Below are positions 1-11,500 of a stretch of 64,000 bases of DNA, in pieces. Made by a program: the position numbers and the translations under genes. Position 1 is the stretch's first letter; each line of letters starts with the position of its first letter. The stretch is from Gnetum montanum (lineage: Eukaryota > Streptophyta > Gnetopsida > Gnetales > Gnetaceae), in assembly GCA_015680685.1 (NCBI GenBank), contig MNCI01005887.1, positions 732,577-796,576 on the forward strand, read 5' to 3'. The notes beneath the pieces were generated by a model. The model did not search any database and had not been told where the DNA came from. It saw only the letters and a program-made list of their open reading frames with translations.

Positions 1-298
1 GGATGCTCATCGCACTTAGGCTAGATTAGATTCTCTTACCCTTTCTCTCTTAGCTTAGATAATACTACTTTCCATTGCCTTCAGGAGTAGCATTAGGTTA
101 GACCACATCATACACCTCACTCTGGACTAAACCATACGTGAAAAATATAATACTAGTCCAAGTGGGAAGACAACGAACTACGACGTAAGGCTAATTGTCT
201 AGGTGCCACAACTAGTTCGTCTACAGAGTTTGACCAGATCGTGCGTGAAAATGCTCATATTCGTATGGTTGAGTGTAGGGGTACCTCGCCACTCATCA
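1..298 (+). repeat. 3' end of an Athila/Tat-like LTR
   Basis: The segment ends in the family signature: a block around 262-290 (tcgtatggttgagtgtaggg) followed by CTCATCA at 292-298. The same block closes every other LTR of this family in the window. No primer-binding site follows; instead the sequence resumes inside ORF3 of element E1, so this LTR (solo, or the end of an element lying outside the window) was inserted into E1. Its start is outside the window. Confidence 0.8.
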
Positions 299-684
299 AT
301 AGGAAAGATGCATTGTAAAAACTACACGTGGCAAACTCACATTTAAAAATCGTTAAGGCCAGCTACCATGGGTAGAAGGATGTAGCAACAAACCTAGCAT
401 GTCACATGTTAGACTACCAGGAACTCAGAAAGATAATCAAGACATTTGAAGAGAAGAGACAGTAGTTTGTAGCTTGGTACATAAAAGCAAATGAAATGTT
501 TTTACAACTAGCATGCCCATGGGATGTACTCGTTCTGTCTAACATCACACAACAAGCATGAATGGTACATGACCCGAGGATTAAAGAAGAGAAACTTCAT
601 GTGCTCCTAAATTGCTATCAATTTTAGAAGCTTGATGACAAGGGGAAGAAGCTGATGGAAGAGCCTCCACCACCTGGAACATGA
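299..684 (+). pseudogene. ORF3 C-terminal remnant of element E1
   Basis: This stretch aligns by eye with the end of ORF3 in E2 (31391-31782): both share the run for kinked charged residues, a 'CPWD' motif and the C-terminal ending DKGKKLMEEPPPPGT before the stop at 682-684. It is the downstream third gene of an Athila/Tat-like element, coding in intact copies for a coiled-coil protein of unknown function. Stop codons and the inserted LTR at 1-298 make it non-coding. The 200 bases after the stop hold an untranslated tail and a polypurine tract. Confidence 0.7.
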
Positions 685-872
685 ACTACATCATGCTACT
701 TCAAATTTTGTTTCTATTTTGTCATGTAACTATGTCATTTTGTAAAAGCACCATTGTAGCATTCTAAGTCATGTAAATAGCAAATTAGTCATGTCAATTT
801 GAGTCTACCTCCCAATTTTGTAAGCGATTTCATCCTTATTTTGTTTTAACTCGAGGACGAGTTTCCAGTTAG

Positions 873-882
873 TCTAGGGGTA
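873..882 (+). promoter_or_regulatory. Polypurine tract of E1
   Basis: The purine-rich run ctagggg followed by TA lies directly before the LTR start TGATAAAG at 883. In LTR retrotransposons this tract primes plus-strand DNA synthesis. The same place in E3 carries tcatgggggta. Confidence 0.65.
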
Positions 883-2818
883 TGATAAAGTTAATTTTTG
901 TTGCTCTATGATATTGCATCTATAATATCATAGTAATGATGTCATAGATACGATGTCATAATCCATGCTATGTCATTTTTGATATGATCTCTCGAGATAC
1001 ATGTAGCCCTATAAATATAAACACTTGGATGCACAATCAACAACTTTTCATTCCAAGTCTTAGGGAAACTCTTGCACTTTGTTTTCTTAGTTAGTGATAA
1101 AGTGAATGCCTGTAGTGTGATGTTTAGTAGTTGAATGAAATATTTATTCAAGTGAATTGTACTTGGACATAGTTCATGATGTCAATAAAGATCGAGATTA
1201 CTCTTCATCATTGCAGCATCCACGTATATTTATTTGTTTACTTAGCATAATTTTCATGTTTTCTTAGCTTAATCATTTACATTTCCAAAGCACTTTATTT
1301 TACTTGTTCATTAGTAAAGTAGAATGAGTACAACTAGTTTCAAGCATTAAAGTGTAATTATTTGGTAACCCAGTAGTGGTTTCACTTGATTCACTTAGTA
1401 GTGATTTCACATAGTAATCCTAGTAATGGTTACATGAGTGCAAGACATGTCCAATAAACCAAGAGTGGTTGCTCATCACTATAGGATAGAATAGATTTAT
1501 ATTCTAGTCATTACTTAGATTTAGCACTTCATTTTGATTATTGATGAGTGGCGAGGTACCCCTACACTCAACCATACGAAACGAGCGTAGCACGCGCGAT
1601 CCGGTTGAACTCCGCAAACTAAGTGCCTACATGCCCCATGGAACACTTAGGGTTAATCATTTGTTGTCTTCCCAAACTTACTTGTGGTTGTCACAGTGCA
1701 TGGTTAAGTAAGTCTGAGGTATATTATTTTTATGGTCTTTTATGTTTTATCTCCTATGCTATTGAGGTGAAGGGTTGAAGAAACTAACTAACTCTAACTA
1801 ATGAACTAAGTCTAAATTACCTAGCATCAGCATCCGTTCCCACTTACCGTACACACCGTGAACCGATGCAACCGTGGTTACCAAACGCTAATCATTGTTG
1901 GGATCCCATGCGTAACGCACGTGCTCGAAGTGGTCATACTGAGGCACTTAACTAGGAGGAAAGGGTTGAGAAAGCTAATCTAGCCTAAGTGCGATGAGCA
2001 GCCGATTCCTTGATTATCCATACACATCCTGGTGCACGACTACCATTGGGATTACCAAGCACAGATCCTAGATACGCCACTGCGTTACCAAGTAGTCACA
2101 CTGAGATGCTCGTAATCAAGTCATACTCATTCCGCGTTGTGATGAGCATCTATTCCTTGACTATCTGTACACATCCTTAGATGCTCGTAATCAAGTCGTA
2201 CTCGTTCCACATTACTAAGAGAAAGCAATAAATAACAATAAATAAAATCCTATTCCATGCACTGCAAGGTTTATCCAAGAAGTTTGTCTTTATTGCCATA
2301 CACAACTTGTGTTCAGGTACAACGTTGCTCGAATAAAGATCTATTCACTCTAGGACTCCTACTGCGGGCACATGGAAAATATTTTGTCTCTGGAGTGATC
2401 AAATTGCCAGAGTTTCCCTACTTCTAGCCTAGGATGATGAAACAAGGGAGAGCAGCCTCTTATTTATAGATATGACGGTGCACCACGATATTGCATACAC
2501 GACATTGCAGGGGACGATGCGATATCGCGTACGCGATATTACGGGGGATGCGATATCGCGGCCTATGTGAATCACGTCTCATCAATTATGTTTACACTTA
2601 GGTGTAAAATGAGCCCTACAACATCACATAACATATGCCTCACTATGAGTTAAACCATATACTTAGACTTCACTAACTCAAGGTGAGAGGACAAAGATCA
2701 CAAGCTTAACATCAATCACTAGCATAATTACATTGTCAATCCATGGATTACGATTTGGTCATGCACTAGCACTCGTGAATTGTATGGTTGAGTGTTGGGA
2801 TTGCTCCACCACTCATTA
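883..2818 (+). repeat. 3' LTR of E1, split by a solo LTR
   Basis: The LTR starts TGATAAAG after the polypurine tract, has a TATA box (ctataaatata, about 1010-1020) and ends CTCATTA at 2812-2818. Removing the inserted solo LTR and one copy of its duplication leaves 888 bases, the length of the other LTRs (881-893 in E3). The two halves, 883-1541 and 2585-2818, read as one LTR of the family. Its 5' partner is outside the window. Confidence 0.85.
1542..2584 (-). mobile_element. Solo Athila/Tat-like LTR with target duplication
   Basis: A complete LTR in reverse orientation, TGATGAG at 1542 to CTCATCA at 2584 (1043 bases), is flanked by the perfect 5-bp duplication ATTAT (1537-1541 and 2585-2589). 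No internal region is left, so the element has recombined LTR to LTR. The U3 part (2480-2580) holds several GATATC-type palindromes and GCGATATCGC; the reverse TATA box lies near 2459-2468. Confidence 0.92.
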
Positions 2819-3100
2819 ATCTTCCTATTGGCACTTGTCTTAAATATATGAGAAATATTTCTCCTCAATATCCTCTTTGTAGAAGTGAATACTCATTTTA
2901 TCATGTTTTCTTTGAATATCCTGTTGCTCAACATGCTTGGAAATGGACATTCAAAATTTGTAACAACTTTCAACCATGCATCAATGAAGTCATTCTTGGT
3001 GATTAGCCTACTTTATCTACTTCATTTCTTTGCATTTGGAATTATATTTGATCACTTATTCTCTACTCTATTTGAAAGCTTTAGTGTGTAGTTATTTTCT
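2819..3100 (+). pseudogene. LINE ORF2 zf-RVT remnant
   Basis: The reading frame from 2788 contains, after the LTR end, a pattern like the zf-RVT zinc finger at the end of plant L1-type LINE ORF2: PLC...H.FFEYP...AW.W (normal form CPLC...HLFF.CP). Stops follow from about 3004. It is a short orphan piece; the finger's first cysteine is replaced by tyrosine. Assignment rests on motif recognition only. Confidence 0.5.
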
Positions 3101-5047
3101 AGTAGTAAGAGTATAACTATGACCTCTCTCTAGGTGCTAAATACCAAATTTTCAAAGATGTCACTTTTCAGCTACAACTTCAAGTAAAAAAGCTCCTGAT
3201 GAAAGTTGAACAATTAATTTCCTTTTTACAATATTAATTTATTTTTGTTTTGGAGGTTTAAGGATGAGAAGCTTTCAACTTTTGATGTTATTTATTCTTT
3301 ATAGCTGATTAATATATTCTTTTTACTTTAGAGAGAGTTTTCTTCTTCTTTTTACAAAAAACCCTTTAGTAAGAAGTCAAAACTTGTGATGACACTTCTA
3401 AACAAGGGCAAGGCTTAATCCTTTGCCTACCCTAGAGGGGAGGTTGCACCTATTAATAGCTATTTGGTATGAATAATGGAGATCACAATCACAAATTTTT
3501 ACAGATGGAGATATAAGGCCCTAGAATTTGTAGCAATACTATATTTTTTGCAACAAATTTGGGTGTCTTATAGACTAGGTCTTCATAGAGTGTGCTTACT
3601 TATATCTTCATATGCTATATCTATTAAAAAAAGAACATTTACGAAAGGTGGTAATATTAATGCTTTTCTTTGCATTGTCTGCAAATGTATAAACATAGAC
3701 TTGTTTTTGCAATGTTTCTTAATCTTATTGGCCTATTTTACAACTTAGTTATAGTATATGTCTTTATGTAGTGGCCTTGATAATAAAAGCCATTTCCTTT
3801 TTAGGGCAAGGTGTGGGGGTGTTAGGTATGAGTTATTGTTATTAGAGCATAAAAGAATGACTATAAGTCTTATGAAGGTTAGAGGTTTCATGTTAAAACC
3901 ACAAGACAATTTCATGTATCATCTAAATTATACTAAAATACCATACATTCTTTTTCTAGGAAAAGGAAGGAATTCCTTATTCTATAGTGGTAGGGTCACA
4001 AAGTAGAATTCATTACAAGGTAGACTAGTAACTTTAAGGATTTTGATAATTTCATGAAAATCCTTTTCAAAAATGTGTCAAATCCCTCTAGAGGATGAAT
4101 GTTGCAAATCATATATACTCTAAAGGGTGTGTTTTATGAGTAAAAATTATTAACTTTTTGGTTAATGCTACATTTTATCATTGTTACTATTTTCATATTT
4201 CATGTCTAAGAAGCTAGAAATGAAAGTTGTACACTAAGGAGAAATGATAAAAGTCAAAGTTATGATAGAAAATAACAAAGAAAAGGGGATAAAAATCACA
4301 TGATGAAGGGGACAAGCCTCTTTCCCCTACTATAAAAAAAGGTCAAGAGGCTTCAAATCAAATTAAGAGAGTGAGTGAGGAGAGGGAGGTAGTGTTTTGT
4401 GATTAGCTATGAGTGCTGTAATTTTGTTTTTCCTTCTCTTACTCTTCCATTAATCCATTTGAAGATTTTATTTATTCCAAGTGAAATTTCTCAAGAAGAC
4501 ATAAAATTCTAGTAATAAAGATTCAAGAATGCTCAAGCTTTCTCAAGCATTTGTCATCTTGAGCCCTTCATTATGTTTCATGAAGTTTTGAAGCTTTCTC
4601 ATTTTCATAAACCCTCCATATTAATCACAAATACAAAATCTCTTACATTCATCTCACCAATCCTGACAAATGATTTCACAATCTTGTAATTCATAATTTT
4701 CTCACATTTTCATAATTTCTCAATTCTCACATTTCAAAAAAGGTTTAAATATTATTCAAGAAATCAAGATTACAAAGGAAGTATATAAAGATTTAGGCTA
4801 TGTCAAGTCGTTTGAAGTCATTTTAGTAAAGCTTTTGTCATTTTGATTTATTCTCAATGCATATTTAATATATCTTTGATATTTAAAATAACTTCAATGC
4901 CTCTTGGGATTTGAAAAAGGTGTGGGGTTTAAAATAATTAAGCTTTCTGACTTAATGCCTCTTGGGATTTGAAAAAGGATTTTAGGTGGGCATTTTCAAA
5001 GCAACTTGAGATTAGTGATGTATTAATAAAAGTATAATCACCTAAAT
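3101..5047. other. Intergenic repeat-like DNA, unassigned
   Basis: No gene is recognisable. Open frames at 3476-3748 and 3758-4006 (+) match nothing I know. Around 4320-4440 there is a TATA-like ctataaaa followed by a leader-like stretch (gtgattagctatgagtgctg), which could be part of an unrelated LTR. A 25-base direct repeat is listed separately. Confidence 0.4.
4896..4978. repeat. 25-bp direct repeat, 58-bp period
   Basis: The sequence aatgcctcttgggatttgaa plus aaagg occurs identically at 4896-4920 and 4954-4978. The spacing suggests a local duplication in intergenic DNA. Confidence 0.8.
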
Positions 5048-5115
5048 AATAAGGCATTAGTCTAGTAGTAGGATTTTTGATTTGAAAGTTTAAGTCATAG
5101 ATTCAATTATACTAA
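5048..5115 (+). repeat. tRNA-derived SINE-like remnant
   Basis: A degenerate polymerase III A box (tagtctagtagtagg) is followed about 40 bases later by a B-box-like agattcaatta. The layout resembles the clearer copy at 56873-56940, including the following attataaa. Both boxes are mutated. Confidence 0.35.
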
Positions 5116-5199
5116 GCATTGTTGAATTATAAAAGTTCTAATTAAGCTATATGTCTTAGAAAATATCTATATTATAATTATTTTAAGGTTCCCACCCGT

Positions 5200-5540
5200 A
5201 CATCTAGGCAAATAGCCAAATAATTGACATACTTGAAATTGCAGCGTTCCCAAGAAAAATCATTATGCTAGCCTCATAATGTAAGCACTGTTGATTTATG
5301 AATCCGCTTCAAAGTAAATCCCATTCCCATGAATCGAACATCCAACAGCACGAGCTTCCCGTGGATCAGAATTCTCCGGCTTTCTTCTACGCAATGGTTC
5401 GCGTCTACTGAAGCATATCAACTTTACGAAGAGCCATTGCTGATCTGATCCAGAGGAAAAACAGAAGAAGCATTATAACTCCTTTAAGGTTCTCCAGATA
5501 TTCAGTCTTTGCTACCTATTTGAGAATCGCTGAAAAAATC
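5200..5540 (+). promoter_or_regulatory. COG8 promoter / 5' untranslated region
   Basis: This is the only space between repeat debris and the COG8 start codon. Base composition becomes more balanced from about 5290. An upstream ATG at 5298 opens a 37-codon reading frame ending at 5411, which would act as an upstream ORF if transcription starts before it. No convincing TATA box was seen and the transcription start cannot be placed. Confidence 0.4.
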
Positions 5541-8500
5541 ATGCCATCAGTGATAACCAGTTTTCCTCAGAGAGCCATGGATCCGGGGATCCTAACATTG
5601 GCAAATCCAGCGCAGCAGACGTACATCTCCGAGCTTTTATCATTCAGTCTGGACCGGCTTCACAAGGTTTTCTTTTTCCCCCTTTTCTTACCTGATTCAT
5701 CAACGAATGCTTCACTTTTGTAGTAGTTTGGATGCTATACCTTTCTGGGCAAAATTCAATTGTTAAGGAATTTTCATGGTTTGGGCACTAGGAACCAGAG
5801 CTACTGAGGGTAGATGCGGAGCGTATCAAGAGACAAATGCAGGAAGTGGCTGTTGGTAATTACAGGGCATTCATTACTGCTTCTGATGTATTGCAAGAAG
5901 TCAGGGAAGAAATGACCCAGATCGACAAACATTTGGATACTCTGGTGAGTTGTCTTCTTCTTCTGGTTCAATTTCTAAAGCATTTTGCTTTAATTATAAA
6001 TTCATAGCTGCTGCCCGAAAGAAAGTAGGGTGAAACACCCTTGAGTTTTTCTCTAATTTGCCAAAGGCGCCCGTTTGATGCATTATGTCATTCTCTTTTT
6101 AGAACTTTGCACTGTTGATGCCCATGTTTTTCCCTTTGGTTCTGTTACCTTTCATTGGATGAGCTTGCATGATTCCCAGCTAATTTTAAAGAAATTACTG
6201 TTTTATTCATTTTTCCAAAAGAGAATAATTAGAAGTGATGGAATGTTGCTGTGCGAAGTTTTTCTTTTGCATTTTTTTTGGAAAATTATTTTTTGTGAAT
6301 TCTAATGAAAGCATTCTTTTTGGATTAGCTCTCATGTTAAAACTTGAGATCATGCACGTGTTGCATGTTGCCATAATGCTTATTGGATAAATTTGGAAAC
6401 CAGAGTATTTTTCAATCTCGATTAGGATGCTGAAAGTCTTTTATGTAGAAGGAAATGTTTCCAACAAACATTTTGGATTTAGGTAAGAAATAAAATAAAT
6501 ATATTAAGAGAGAAGAAGATTGGATAATATCTACTGCTAAAGGAAGGTTTAAAACAAAAAAACTTGGTTAATGTATTTTGTTTATGTGATAACATCGTAA
6601 AATCTTGAATGCAATTGAAACCTCTAGAGTTGGTGGTAGCCTTTTCAATTATTTTTGTGAAACTACTCAGGCAATCTTGAGAGGAGGATTTGTCTTTCAA
6701 CATATGATATTGGATTTGCAGCGTGCATGGTATGTATTCAAGCAACCCTTGGAACATTAAATGAGAACTAATGAGACTGACTTTCTAATAGGTCATAAGG
6801 CTATGTTGGAGAAACCTACTGGTAAAAGTGTCTGGTCTATATCACTAAAGGTCATCGCTTTGCATCCCAAACAACCAAAAAATTCAGGTTGTCTTTCTGT
6901 TATAAACATTGCAAGATTTCTACGGAAAACAACCGCTATAAAATTCTTGTAGAAATCGTTGTCACTTATGTAGAATATTGCTGGAAATAGAAACAGTTGA
7001 AAAAACAAAAGAAAATAAAAACAAAAAAATGACACACAAGAATTTATGTGGAAAATCCCCAAAACTTCTTGAGCAGCAGGGGGAAAGCCACAGGAAAGCA
7101 GCACTGAGCTCCATAGGGAAAAATGAGAACAGTACCTTTAATCCTATCTGCTCAATATTTTCTAAATTTCTACAGCATAAATTGAGATCCTCTGTTACAG
7201 CAATAGCAACAACCACCTCCCCTTGTCTCCTACCAACAGCAGCACATAGAACATTCATAACACCCTCCTTATTTCCACTTTGAAGGTTCATAGCTTGTTT
7301 TCTGATCTTTCATGCACCATTAGAAAAAGAAAGCTTATAATCTGCCTTACCAAGTTTCCTAATAGGTAACATGTTCTTTGTGATTTTTGGAACGTGCCAA
7401 ACATCTTTGATAGTGATTTGTTGTCCATCTTGTTTCTTGATTAAATAGCTTCTATTACACAAATATGAAGCTCCCTAGTACCAGGAACATAAAAAAACTC
7501 TTGATAAACATTCTCTATAAGAGCCGAAGTACTTGCAATTTGTACAAATATCAAAAGAGGCACCGTTATACAATCTTCAAATGTTATCAAGATTTTTAGA
7601 AAAAATTGTCTAAAGAGTTTGGGGAGATAACATTTGTCAGACACATCCTTTTGTTTTATTTAAGTTGCTTCTTTATGCTTAGTTGTTGTAACATGTTTCT
7701 TTTTTTTGCTCTTTCCACCTTTTATACGTGTAACAGTCCTTTTTCATGAATTTTCTTTTTACAGAACCAGTACTGGATGTTTCTTCTTTTGGAAGTTGCC
7801 TTACTTTTGTTTCTTTTGTGTTCTTCACCTTTTTTCTAAGATCATCCTTCTCAAACGGCTTAGGGCTCTCTTGAAGATTCTATGGCCTTGGATTTGTTTG
7901 CATCCAACAACTTTGAGATGAATGTATTCAGACTTGGCATAGTATCTAAAATCATCTTCAACATGGTACAAACTATCTTCTATGAATTTGGTAAAGAACT
8001 AAGAACTACAAGTTTTTGTTTTTTTTCCAAATGTCACTTTCAAGTTATCCATCTGAGTGGAAAAGCTATTTATTTCATCTTAATATGCTTATAATGATGC
8101 ACCTTCTTTCATTTTCATTTTAAAAACATTATTGATAATATAGTGCTGACTCATACATATTGATTGATCATTTGGTTATTTTAGAATTTGTTAGAGTTCA
8201 TGTATTGAAGAGACTGAACTAATTAATGAATCCCGTTGTACAAATCCAACCTGTACAACCTTATGAGGGAAAGTGCTGTTTTGCCAAGTCGCTTCCATTC
8301 TTTGTATGGATACTTCGTTGACGAAACGGCCCAAAAACAGTTTTTTGCCTCATTCTTTATTAGTAACATGGTGATGTTATATTCCTTCTGGGAGAGCATA
8401 TCCTTAATAAGAATCAAACATGCCAGTGTTTTGCATCAACCAACTAATCTGTGCTTTGCAAAAGCTATATTGTTCCTTGATTCTGGCGTTGATATCAATT

Positions 8501-11500
8501 GTTGTATAATATTGTTGGAAATGAAATAATGGAAAACCGACTTTACGTGGAAAACCCCAAAAATTCTTGAAATAGGATAAAAACCCTTGGAAAGCAGCAC
8601 AAAGCTCTTGATTTAAAGGAAATTAGGGTCCATATTGTGTTCAAGTACAACAGACAATGAAGCTTGATATGCATCTGACATGCATCTCACAGGCTTACAA
8701 GCCCAATCATCATATGCCTTTCTTTATAGCATCTCATTGGAGTTTCTACACCCCTTTGGAAATTTCTATATTACCTTTATAACAATGTGTTAATAGTGCA
8801 ATCTTTACATTATAAAGGTAAGTTCAAAATATCATAAGGGATATAGCTCTTGAAACAGCCATCAATGATGCTTCAGGAATTAAAATTAAAAAGATTTTGT
8901 GGGTTGGAGGTGAGGAAATTACGATATTCTATACTGACCTTAGCTTCGTTGATCTATACGATAAAAAATTACAAGCATAACAATAAGTCCATTTTAACTT
9001 TTCCAGATTAGCATAGCCACCATGGAGGCAACAGGTGCCATGCTACCTACCAAAGAACAGTAAGCTGGCAAATACAAAAAATAAACTTTTGAAATCACAA
9101 GAATTGATCTTGGATGTACATAAGGAGGTATTCTAGCTGTGCTTTTATATTGTCTGATAAAGCTTGTTGCTGTTAGAAGCTGTAACTGCTGCAAAAGTAG
9201 AATCAATTGCTTATATAGTATATGCTTCGTTAAAAATAATTGAACAACATTTCTTCCAAAACTCAAATAAAATTTCTCAAAAGAAAATAGCCCATGAAAC
9301 CCAACGTTTCTTACACATATCTATCCATTGACTATTGGATAGCTGAATTTTCTATGTTTTTTAAAATTTTATCCATAGATTTCATATTCAATCCAATGTG
9401 TTTATTGATAGAGGATAATTTCATTTGATGAAAAGGAACATTACCTGGCCATCTCCAATAGCCAAACCATTTAAGCATAGGATTTTTAGGTTAAAATGAT
9501 TGACTTGGAGAAAGCATATGATTTCTCAGAGTTAATATTCATTTATAATGGAGCAACAACTCGAGCTTGTACTATATGCGAAAAGACTTTAGACTTCCCT
9601 GTGAAGGTCAGGTTACACCAGGGATCTGCTTTAAAAGCCCTTATGTGTTTGCCATTATTATGGATGAGCTAACCAAAGATATTCAAGATGGTATCCCTTG
9701 GTGTATGCTCTTTGTTGATGAATCTAAGTCCTAGCTACAAAAATGGAGACTTGGAGAAACATCTTAGTATCAAAAGCATGGACATCAGTAGAAGAAATAG
9801 AATGTATGAAGTGCAAGCAATGAAGAAATGAAGGTTAGAATCCAAAACCAAGAAGTTTCTTAATGTAAACAATTTAGATACTTGGGGCCTCTTGTTCAAG
9901 TGGTTGGGGAAATTAACAATGATGTGACAAACAATATTGAAGTAGGAGGATTCCAAAGTAGCTTGTGACCAACCTGGAGTATTACAAGTTACCATTTTTC
10001 TAATCCTACGCCATGCTGTTGAAGGGCCTTTTAAATGGTGGAACCACCGCACTTAATAGAGATGGATAGAAAAAGCCAATTGTACATATGAGCTACCCTG
10101 CTTTTTCTATGGTAAGTTGGCTTAATTTGTTGTAGCCTATACTAAGTTAAAATTTCCCAGGGGCTGTTACCAACTTGCACTCTAGAAAACTATTTAACAG
10201 CCAAAACTATGAAAGATTTGACTTTACCCACAAACTAGTTTCTGAAGTTTGTCCAAATTTACTGTTTTTTGTTGGAATGTAACGGAACATCTTATTCTAG
10301 AGTTCCTGCTACAATCCTGATAGTTCCATCAAAAAGGGAAAATTTTTTAATGTTATTACCTATTTTTCACTTTCTCATGATCTTCATTTAAACATTCCTA
10401 ATATCTTTTACAAGTTCATAAAACACACCCTCATCCTTCGGATGCTTGAGCAAATTGGTTGGGTGACAATGACAATATCTTGGAACTTCTCGACAATGAA
10501 ATAGAATGGTTTGATAGTTTCCACAATTGAACCATAGATATTTTATGAATTGGGGAGCACTTTAAAGAAAGCTTATTGTCTGATGCAGGTGAATGATGAT
10601 TCACTGAACCGCTGAACTGGTCAAAACTTTACCCAATTACCGTTGACCCAATTTTAGTGTTTTTTTTGTTTTGTTTTTTTGGAATGTAATGGAACTTCTT
10701 TTTAGGTAATCAGGTTTGTTCTTAAAGCCAATTTACATTACCTTCTAATGTTCCTTCTTTTTCTTTGTGTCCCTCTTATTCGTTGATTATGTCAACAATG
10801 CTTAATCTTAATGACGGCTGCACAAATAATAGTATTAATAGTTTCTGTAAACTAGAAAATGGTGAATTCAAGTATTTGTGAGTATTATTTATTTTGATGG
10901 CAGCATAATTTCATTTTTGTCTTTTTTCATGTAGGTATCAGAGGTTCCAAAGCTCACAAGTGGCTGCACCGAGTTTGTGGAGTCTGCGCAGCAGATTATG
11001 GAAAAAAGAAGGCTCAATCGGACTCTTCTAGAAAATCATACTACATTGCTTGACTTGCTTGAAATTCCTCAGCTTATGGACACGTATGCGATACTAACAA
11101 TATAGTTGCTCATTCTTGTTATTGCTTGGGCTCAATGCTAGCGTTGATATATGTACAAGTATTGGATAACGTTGGTCTTATGGAACATCTTGAATACTTT
11201 GAGGTTTGAAATTGTTTTGATTATTCTAATCACAGCTGGTAATGGGTAGTGTTTTGCTAGACAGCAGCATTCTGCTGCGTAGCACAGCTCCACTTTCATA
11301 CCATTTGTAAAGTATTGCTGTGGAATTGAACACAAATAACAAAAAAGAAAAGAAAATATGAATCAGTACCCAAGGAATTATGGTGGGAGAAAAGCTATGA
11401 CATAGCAGTTCAGAGCTGTTGCAGAAAGGAGAAAAGTATAAGCTGTCTCCAAATGTCATAGATATGTTATAAACATCCCTTACATAACCTATCATAAGGG

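Noticed and set aside
6793-7291. Overlapping frames of 101-109 codons on both strands as host genes
   Set aside because: They lie in the copia LTR and gag relic within COG8 intron 2; the recognisable words belong to copia.
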